From an uncultured Collinsella sp. (GTDB taxonomy: Bacteria > Actinomycetota > Coriobacteriia > Coriobacteriales > Coriobacteriaceae): DNA of 9,270 bases. The position numbers were made by a program, and so were the translations under genes. Every line of letters begins with the position of its first letter. Position 1 is the stretch's first letter. Shown piece after piece: positions 1-5,737 of this stretch. Location: contig URVZ01000066.1 of the NCBI GenBank assembly GCA_900551365.1, positions 1 to 9,270 on the forward strand. Direction: 5' to 3'. The notes beneath the pieces are model-generated. The model worked only from the letters and a program-made list of their open reading frames with translations, ran no database searches and had not been told where the DNA came from.

Positions 1-1
1 G

Positions 2-499
2 ACGCCTCGCGCCGCCGCTCCCGACCCGCTTGCCGTGGCAGACCCCTTCGCGCCTAGCGTCCCCGACCCCGCCGCCGCACCCATCCCGGTGCCGCAGACC
101 GTCTCGCGCGACGCGCTTGCCGGCATGGGCGGAGCCGCCGCGACCGGTGCCGCCGTGGGCCTAGGCGCCGCAGCCGGCATCGCCTCCAACATGGCGAGCA
201 CTCGCGCCCCGCAGCGCCCGCTCGCCCAGCTCGTCGACATCGTGAGCGGCGAGAGCCATAGCATCACCTCCGCACAGGTGACCATCGGTCGCGAGCGCTC
301 AGTTTCCGACATTGCCCTGCGCGACCCCAACGTGTCGCGCCGCCACGCCCAGCTCACCTTTACGGGCTCGGATTGGTCGATCGAGGACCTCAATTCCACC
401 AACGGCACGCTCGTCAACAACCGCCGCATTACGCGCTGCCCGCTGCGCAACGGCGATCTGCTGACGTTTGGCCTGAGCACCTTTGAATTTAGGGGATAG
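2..499 (+). CDS. fhaA: FhaA-like FHA-domain protein, 3' part (5' end outside window)
   Basis: This is the C-terminal part of a phosphothreonine-reading adaptor. The frame is open from the first codon of the window, so the GTG at 35 is probably internal and the true start lies upstream. The visible part is an Ala/Pro-rich linker, then a Gly/Ala-rich stretch (about 110-193), then one FHA domain (about 218-496). Landmark FHA residues are present: GRE (Arg at 290), SRRH (Ser at 335, His at 344) and NSTNGT (Asn at 401). Actinobacterial FhaA proteins carry an N-terminal DUF3662 domain before such a linker; here that domain would lie off the left edge, which is inference. In mycobacteria FhaA binds phosphorylated MviN/MurJ and restrains peptidoglycan synthesis. 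The stop is 6 bases before fhaB, and the AGGGGA that serves as the fhaB ribosome site overlaps this gene's last codons. The FHA identity is near certain; the FhaA name rests on gene order. Confidence 0.9.
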   Translation, partial: TPRAAAPDPLAVADPFAPSVPDPAAAPIPVPQTVSRDALAGMGGAAATGAAVGLGAAAGIASNMASTRAPQRPLAQLVDIVSGESHSITSAQVTIGRERSVSDIALRDPNVSRRHAQLTFTGSDWSIEDLNSTNGTLVNNRRITRCPLRNGDLLTFGLSTFEFRG

Positions 500-505
500 T
501 CGCTT

Positions 506-922
506 ATGAACATCGATATCGTCCTTTTTGCAGGCCGCATCGTCCTGGTCGCCCTGCTCTATATCTTCCTGTTCGCCGTCATGAAGACCGGCGTGGGACT
601 TGTGCGCGGGCAGCGCCGCGACTCGGCCATTTGGACGATCGATGTGGACAAGGGCCCGCGCGGTATCCGCGGCATCCACGTAGACATGCTCGGCCCCGTC
701 ATCGTCGGTCGCTCGCCATCTTCGGACATCTGCATCAACGAACCGTTCGTCTCGGCCTCGCATGCGCGCTTTTCGCTGCAGGGCCCGGCGCTCATCATCG
801 AGGACCTCAACTCGCTTAACGGCACGCTCGTCAACGGCCGCCAGCTCGTGGAGCCCGCGACGCTGCGCGAGGGCGACGAAGTCCAGATTGGCGACGTGGT
901 CATGAAGGTGAACCGTCGATGA
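506..922 (+). CDS. fhaB: Membrane-anchored FHA-domain protein FhaB/FipA-like
   Basis: A 138-residue single-pass membrane protein with a cytoplasmic FHA domain that should bind phosphothreonine peptides made by the nearby kinase. A hydrophobic helix occupies residues about 5-26 and is followed by a basic stretch. The FHA domain runs from about residue 45 to 136, with GRS (Arg69), SASH (Ser83, His86) and NSLNGT (Asn105) as the recognisable ligand-binding positions. The small size, N-terminal helix and place between an FhaA-like gene and a PP2C gene match FhaB (FipA, Rv0019c of M. tuberculosis), which links PknA/PknB signalling to the division apparatus. The start is supported by AGGGGA at 491-496, nine bases before the ATG. 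Its stop codon overlaps the pstP start as ATGA, so the two are probably translationally coupled. No promoter is visible in front of it; it is read with its neighbours. Confidence 0.93.
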   Translation: MNIDIVLFAGRIVLVALLYIFLFAVMKTGVGLVRGQRRDSAIWTIDVDKGPRGIRGIHVDMLGPVIVGRSPSSDICINEPFVSASHARFSLQGPALIIEDLNSLNGTLVNGRQLVEPATLREGDEVQIGDVVMKVNRR

Positions 923-2718
923 TCGACGAGGAGAACAAGTCCGCAACTATGACCGAGGCGCCGGCTGCCGCCGCAGCTGCGCCGGCCCACGCCGCTCCGG
1001 CGGACTCCACACCCGTGGAGCCCGAGGACACCGTGTTCTCCCTGCCTCTTTCGCATGTAACGCATGATATTTCGGATCTCGCCGATAACGAGGACGAAGA
1101 GGATGCCGCGGCAGCGCCCATCGGCGCACATGCTGCGGAACAGCCCGCAGCGCCCGAAGCAACCCCGGCGCCGGCTCACTTTGCAGAGCCCGTCGCCGCG
1201 GCAATCAACGAGAGCGCTGCGGTGTTTGCGGCACCCGAGCCCGCCGCGCCGGCGTTTCCCATGGCCCCGGCATCCGAGGTTGCGCCCGCGTCTACGCCGG
1301 CGCTCGAGCCTATAGACGTCAGCCCGCAAGACGACGAGTCGACCGCCCGCGTGTCCGAGGAGCCCGACTCCCCGGACACCGGTGATTCCGAATCAAATGC
1401 CGTGACCGACACCGTCTCTCCCGGTGACACCGCCGAAATCGACGTTGCCGCCGTTGAGGCCAAGCTCAAAGACCCCGGCTCGACCATGAGCTTTGAGCCC
1501 CTGACCGAGGAGCGCATCGAGACCGACTCGACCTATGATGCCGGCACCACCACGCAACTTATGTGGGGCGCCCGCTCCGACGTTGGCTGCGTGCGCCCGC
1601 ACAATGAGGATTCCTACCTGGTGCAGTCGCCGCTCTTTTGCGTATGCGACGGCATGGGTGGTCACGCTGCCGGCGAGGTAGCCTCTTCCATCGCCGTCGA
1701 GACTATTGCCAAGACGGCCCCACAGTCCGCCGACGCAGCACGCCTGGCCGCAGCCGTCGAGGCAGCCAACGCCGCCGTAATCGAGGCGGCCCTGAACGGC
1801 CTGGGCAAGCCCGGCATGGGCTGCACAGCCACCTGCGCCTACATCGAAAACGACACGCTCGCCATCGCCCACGTGGGCGACTCTCGCGCCTATCTGCTCC
1901 ACGAGGGCACGCTCATCCGCGTGACCCGCGACCACTCCTACGTGGAGGAGCTCGTGGACGCCGGCGAGATCACGGCAGACGAGGCTCGCGTCCACCCCAA
2001 CCGTTCGGTCATCACCCGCGCACTGGGCTCGGACCCCGCCATGTATGCCGACCACTTCACTCTGCATATCGAGGAAGGCGACCGTCTGATCCTGTGCTCC
2101 GACGGCCTCTCGAGCATGATTCCCGATAGCGATATCGAGAACATCGCCACGCAGTCCTCAACCGCGCAAATCTGCGTCGACAACCTAGTGGACGCGGCGC
2201 TTGCCGCCGGCGGCCACGACAACGTGACCGTAGTAGTCGTTGACCTGGTTGACGATGGCGTTATGCGCGAGGCGCAACGCGTGCGTCGCCGCAACATTAC
2301 TATCGCCGCCATCCTGGCCCTCGTCTTTGTGCTGGCAGCTGGCATCTGGGCCTACACGGGTGTCACCGGCTCATACTACCTGGGTACCTACCAGGGCAAT
2401 GTCGCCGTCTGGCGCGGTCTGCCCGGCAAGCCGCTCGGACTCAAGCTCCACTGGCTCGAGAGCGAAACCAGCATTAAGCTGTCCGACCTGCCCGAAGACA
2501 CGCAAAACCGCCTCAAGGCGGGCATTCCGCAAACAAGTATCGACGATGCGCAGGACACGATATCCAAGTACCGCCACCAGATCGACGAGGAGCAGACCCG
2601 CCAGGTGATCGACGCGCAAACGATTCGCGACAACACCAATCAGGGATCGACCTCCGAATCAGATTCCGAGAAAACCGCCGAACAGTCCGCCGAGGCCGAA
2701 GCCTCCGATAAGAACTAG
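919..2718 (+). CDS. pstP: PP2C-family protein Ser/Thr phosphatase (PstP-like) with long acidic N-terminal extension
   Basis: A metal-dependent phosphatase that should dephosphorylate the cluster kinase and its substrates. The 599 residues divide into: 1-212, a low-complexity Ala/Pro/Glu tail; 213-450, the PP2C domain; 460-480, a transmembrane helix; 481-599, an extracellular tail ending in Glu/Ser-rich sequence. The PP2C motifs are complete: RSDVG and HNED (Glu230, Asp231), DGMGGH (Asp244, Gly245), GDSR (Asp321), RDHS, CSDGL (Asp395) and GGHDNVT (Asp434, Asn435). The catalytic metal aspartates are therefore present. The post-membrane YYLGTYQGNVAVWRGLPG stretch resembles the extracellular part of actinobacterial PstP. 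The M. tuberculosis protein begins almost directly with its catalytic domain, so the N-terminal tail is the odd part. The ATG at 919 overlaps the fhaB stop and has AAGGTG eight bases upstream. A second ATG at 949 is possible but has a poorly placed ribosome site. Confidence 0.95.
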   Translation: MIDEENKSATMTEAPAAAAAAPAHAAPADSTPVEPEDTVFSLPLSHVTHDISDLADNEDEEDAAAAPIGAHAAEQPAAPEATPAPAHFAEPVAAAINESAAVFAAPEPAAPAFPMAPASEVAPASTPALEPIDVSPQDDESTARVSEEPDSPDTGDSESNAVTDTVSPGDTAEIDVAAVEAKLKDPGSTMSFEPLTEERIETDSTYDAGTTTQLMWGARSDVGCVRPHNEDSYLVQSPLFCVCDGMGGHAAGEVASSIAVETIAKTAPQSADAARLAAAVEAANAAVIEAALNGLGKPGMGCTATCAYIENDTLAIAHVGDSRAYLLHEGTLIRVTRDHSYVEELVDAGEITADEARVHPNRSVITRALGSDPAMYADHFTLHIEEGDRLILCSDGLSSMIPDSDIENIATQSSTAQICVDNLVDAALAAGGHDNVTVVVVDLVDDGVMREAQRVRRRNITIAAILALVFVLAAGIWAYTGVTGSYYLGTYQGNVAVWRGLPGKPLGLKLHWLESETSIKLSDLPEDTQNRLKAGIPQTSIDDAQDTISKYRHQIDEEQTRQVIDAQTIRDNTNQGSTSESDSEKTAEQSAEAEASDKN

Positions 2719-2726
2719 AAAGGGAG
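2719..2726 (+). promoter_or_regulatory. Ribosome binding site that sets the rodA-pbpA start
   Basis: AAAGGGAG lies directly after the pstP stop and ends eight bases before the ATG at 2735. An in-frame GTG at 2726 overlaps this site, so it is unlikely to be the start. The ATG at 2735 gives a protein beginning MSRRNTELLLL, a short basic cytoplasmic tip before the first membrane helix. Confidence 0.7.
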
Positions 2727-2734
2727 TGCCGCTT

Positions 2735-5605
2735 ATGAGTCGCCGCAACACCGAGCTGCTCTTGCTCATCGCCTCGGCGTTCCCCGTCATCCTGCTGTAT
2801 GCGATGTACGTGCTCACTGCGGGCGCCGCTATCTCCTTTGAGACGCTCGCCGTACCGATCGGCCTCTTTGCCGCCTTTGCCGCGGCCCACATTGCCGTGC
2901 GCATCTTGGCGCCCGGTGCCGACCCCGCCATCCTGCCCATCGTATTTATACTTTCGGGCATCGGCATCACGTTCGTGACGCGTCTCGCCCCCGCTCTCGC
3001 CATCTCACAGCTCATCATCCTGTTTGTCTCGGTGGCGCTCATGGTGGGAACGCTTGCACTAGTCAAAAACCTCGACGTGGTCATGCGCTACAAGTACACC
3101 TTTGGCATCATCGGCATCATCCTGCTGATGCTGCCTATCTTTATCGGCACCACGATCTCGGGCTCCAAGCTGTGGATTCGCATCGCGGGCTTTACCATCC
3201 AGCCCGGCGAGTTCGCCAAGGTCTTTATCGTGCTGTTCCTGGCCGGGTACCTGGCCGAGAACCGCGAGCTGCTCTCCATCTCCAACCGCAAGATCTTGGG
3301 CTTTAAGATCCCTCGCCTGCGACTGCTACTGCCGTTGTTTGCCGTGTGGGGTGTGTGCCTGCTCGTCGTCGTCTTCGAACGCGACCTGGGTTCGGCCGTG
3401 CTGTTCTACACCATCTTCTTGCTGATGCTCTACGTTGCCACGGGGCGCTTTTCGTATGTCGTTATCGGCCTTGCGCTCTTAGCCGTTGGAGCCGTGGGCG
3501 CCTACAAGTTCCTGTCGCACGTTCAGGTGCGTTTCCAGGTTTGGGTCGATCCGTTTAAGGACGCCCAGGGTCAGGGCTACCAGATCGTCCAGTCGCTCTT
3601 CTCGCTTGCCGATGGCGGTCTGGTCGGTGTTGGCATCGGCAACGGCATGGCCAACAACATCCCTGTCGTCGAGTCCGACTTTATCTTCTCGGCTATCGGC
3701 GAGGAGATGGGCCTTTTGGGCGGCGGCGCCGTGCTCATCCTGTTTATGCTCTTTGCCGTGCGTGGCCTGACCACAGCTGCCCGCGCAAAGTCCGACCTTG
3801 CCGCCTTTAGCGCCACCGGTCTTACGGCAGCCATCAGCTTCCAGGCCTTCTTGATCGTTGGCGGCGTAACCCGCCTGATCCCGCTGACCGGCGTCACCCT
3901 GCCCTTTATGAGCCAGGGCGGCTCCTCGCTGCTGGCAAGCTTTATCATCGTCGCACTCCTGCTACGTGCCGGTGACGAGGCGACCGGACGCGAGGCCGAG
4001 CTTACCGGCACCGGCACCATGGCCGCCATCACCGATGATCAGGTCGCATCTGCCGCCGCCCCGACGGGCTCGCGCTTTGCCACCTCGTCTTCCTACGGCA
4101 GCGGCAGCCATTCCGTCGGCTCGCGCATGCGCCGTCGCCTGCTCGATACGCCTGAATCCGGTGTGCTCGGTCGCGTGGCGCTCGCCAACCGTCTAACCCG
4201 TGCGGTGCTCGCCTTTACGGCGCTGTTCGCCATCCTTATCGGCAACCTCACCTATGTCCAGGTCATTAAGGCCAAGGACTATCAGGACATGCCGACCAAC
4301 AACCACACCATCGCCCGCTCCAAGTACATCCAGCGCGGCTCCATCATCACGTCCGACGGCGTGACGCTGGCCGAGTCGCTGCAGCAGGAGGACGGCACCT
4401 ACGTACGCTCCTACCCCAACGGTAACCTGGCAGCGCACGTGGTTGGCTACGTGAGCCAGCAGTATGGCACCACCGCCATCGAGAGCGTCATGAACGACAC
4501 GCTCACCGGTTCTAAGGACTACTCTAGCTGGAACAACGCCATCGCGTCGCTCGCGGGCCAGACCCAGCCGGGCAACACCGCCAAGCTCACCATCGACTCG
4601 CGCATCCAGACGGCTGCTGAGCAGGCGCTCAAGGGCTTTAAGGGCGCTGTAGTGGTCATCGACCCGCGTACCGGCGCGGTGCTCGCATGTGCCAGCTCGC
4701 CCACCTACGACAACACCAACATCGATGCCCTGCTGCAGACGGGCGGCGGCGAGGACGGCTCCATGTACAATCGCGCCATGGACGCGCTGTACACGCCGGG
4801 CTCCACGTTTAAGGTCGTTACGCTTTCCGCGGCACTCGAGACCGGTACCGCCAGCCTGACTAGCACCTACCAGGCGCCCGGCTCCATGGATATCGGCAAC
4901 GCACCGGTCACCAACTATGCCAACGAGAGCTACGGCACCATCAGCCTGCAGCAGGCCTTCGCCGTGTCGTCCAACGTCGTCTTTGGCCAGGTGGCAAACG
5001 AGATTGGCGCCAACTCGCTCGTCCAGTTTGCCAACGCCTTTGGCTACGGTCAAAAGCTCGGTCAGGATCTGACCACCGCAGCTTCCATCATGGCCGACCC
5101 GTCGCTTATGACCGAGTGGGAGACCGCCTGGGCAGGCGCCGGCCAGCCTGTCGGCATGGACCACACGCCAGGTCCGCAGACCACCGTCATGCAAAACTGC
5201 GTGATAGCGGCGGCCATCGCCAACAGCGGCGTGGTCATGGACCCGTTCTTCGTGGCCCAGGTGCTCGCCCCCGACGGAACCGTGGTCAAGACCACGCAAT
5301 CCCGCTCGCTGGGCCAGGCCGTCAGCGCCACCACGGCCGATCAGGTCAAGCAGGCCATGCTCGCGGTTGTCCAGTCCGGCACCGGCACCGATGCCCAGAT
5401 TCCGGGCGTCAAGGTCGCCGGCAAGACCGGATCGGCCGAGACCGGCGGCACCAACGTCAACTCGATGTTCGTCGGCTTCGCACCTTACGATTCACCCACG
5501 GTCGCCATCTCGGTGGCCTTGGAGGATTACGACAAACACGACGTCGAGGCAGCCAAGATCGCCGGCATCGTCCTGACCGCGGCACTTGCCGCCCAAGGAG
5601 CGTGA
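2735..5605 (+). CDS. rodA-pbpA: Fused SEDS glycosyltransferase (RodA/FtsW type) and class B penicillin-binding protein (PbpA type)
   Basis: One 956-residue polypeptide joins the two halves of a peptidoglycan synthase: the SEDS half polymerises lipid II and the PBP half crosslinks the stems. Residues 1-418 form a multi-helix SEDS domain with family marks QPGEFAK (156-162), ERDLGSA (215-221), WVDPFKD (270-276, the loop region holding the essential Asp in RodA proteins), ESDFIF (313-318) and PFMSQGGSS (390-398). Residues 419-480 are a Ser/Gly/Ala linker with a basic MRRRL. A further helix at about 490-508 begins the PBP, followed by a short pedestal and the transpeptidase domain. Its catalytic motifs are STFK (Ser690), SSN (745-747) and KTGS (897-900). 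Both halves look intact. The SEDS C-terminus and the PBP N-terminus both face the cytoplasm in their families, so the joint is topologically sensible. Actinobacteria usually have two separate adjacent genes. An internal ATG at 4127 has no clear ribosome site. Confidence 0.95.
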   Translation: MSRRNTELLLLIASAFPVILLYAMYVLTAGAAISFETLAVPIGLFAAFAAAHIAVRILAPGADPAILPIVFILSGIGITFVTRLAPALAISQLIILFVSVALMVGTLALVKNLDVVMRYKYTFGIIGIILLMLPIFIGTTISGSKLWIRIAGFTIQPGEFAKVFIVLFLAGYLAENRELLSISNRKILGFKIPRLRLLLPLFAVWGVCLLVVVFERDLGSAVLFYTIFLLMLYVATGRFSYVVIGLALLAVGAVGAYKFLSHVQVRFQVWVDPFKDAQGQGYQIVQSLFSLADGGLVGVGIGNGMANNIPVVESDFIFSAIGEEMGLLGGGAVLILFMLFAVRGLTTAARAKSDLAAFSATGLTAAISFQAFLIVGGVTRLIPLTGVTLPFMSQGGSSLLASFIIVALLLRAGDEATGREAELTGTGTMAAITDDQVASAAAPTGSRFATSSSYGSGSHSVGSRMRRRLLDTPESGVLGRVALANRLTRAVLAFTALFAILIGNLTYVQVIKAKDYQDMPTNNHTIARSKYIQRGSIITSDGVTLAESLQQEDGTYVRSYPNGNLAAHVVGYVSQQYGTTAIESVMNDTLTGSKDYSSWNNAIASLAGQTQPGNTAKLTIDSRIQTAAEQALKGFKGAVVVIDPRTGAVLACASSPTYDNTNIDALLQTGGGEDGSMYNRAMDALYTPGSTFKVVTLSAALETGTASLTSTYQAPGSMDIGNAPVTNYANESYGTISLQQAFAVSSNVVFGQVANEIGANSLVQFANAFGYGQKLGQDLTTAASIMADPSLMTEWETAWAGAGQPVGMDHTPGPQTTVMQNCVIAAAIANSGVVMDPFFVAQVLAPDGTVVKTTQSRSLGQAVSATTADQVKQAMLAVVQSGTGTDAQIPGVKVAGKTGSAETGGTNVNSMFVGFAPYDSPTVAISVALEDYDKHDVEAAKIAGIVLTAALAAQGA

Positions 5606-5737
5606 TGCCCGTGATCGAAGCGGATACTTGGGGCGCGCCGCGACCTATGAGCTAGCGGCAACGCGCCACACGGCCCCAGCGGCCACACATTCGGTACTAC
5701 ACACATCGTTGAGCGAATAAGTTAGTTAGGAGCAGGA
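5606..5737 (+). other. Gap between rodA-pbpA and pknB with a 16-codon candidate leader ORF
   Basis: This is the only sizeable gap inside the cluster. A 16-codon ORF (5605-5655, MPVIEADTWGAPRPMS) starts on the last base of the preceding stop codon, and AAGGAG at 5595-5600 lies four bases upstream of its ATG. It could be a coupled leader peptide or chance. The rest holds a small GGCC/GGCC inverted repeat (5672-5684) and an A/T-richer stretch before pknB. I see no convincing -35/-10 pair; TTCGGT at 5690 with GAATAA at 5715 is weak and wrongly spaced. TAGGAG at 5727-5732 is the pknB ribosome site. Confidence 0.3.

Noticed and set aside
559..1329. Minus-strand ORF of 256 codons opposite fhaB and the PstP tail
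   Set aside because: Arg/Cys/Gly-rich product typical of antisense reading of Ala/Pro-rich coding sequence; no recognisable family.
1393..2067. Minus-strand ORF of 224 codons opposite the PP2C domain
   Set aside because: Mirror of a gene with all PP2C motifs; no domain or ribosome site of its own.
2726..2734. GTG at 2726 as start of rodA-pbpA
   Set aside because: The GTG overlaps the ribosome site; AAAGGGAG is correctly spaced for the ATG at 2735.
4193..5299. Minus-strand ORF of 368 codons opposite the PBP half
   Set aside because: It is a shadow of the rodA-pbpA frame, a usual result of high G/C third positions. The + strand frame has complete catalytic motifs; the antisense product is His/Arg/Gly-rich without recognisable domains.
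5690..5720. Promoter directly in front of pknB
   Set aside because: TTCGGT and GAATAA are weak matches with a 19-base spacer; not enough to call.
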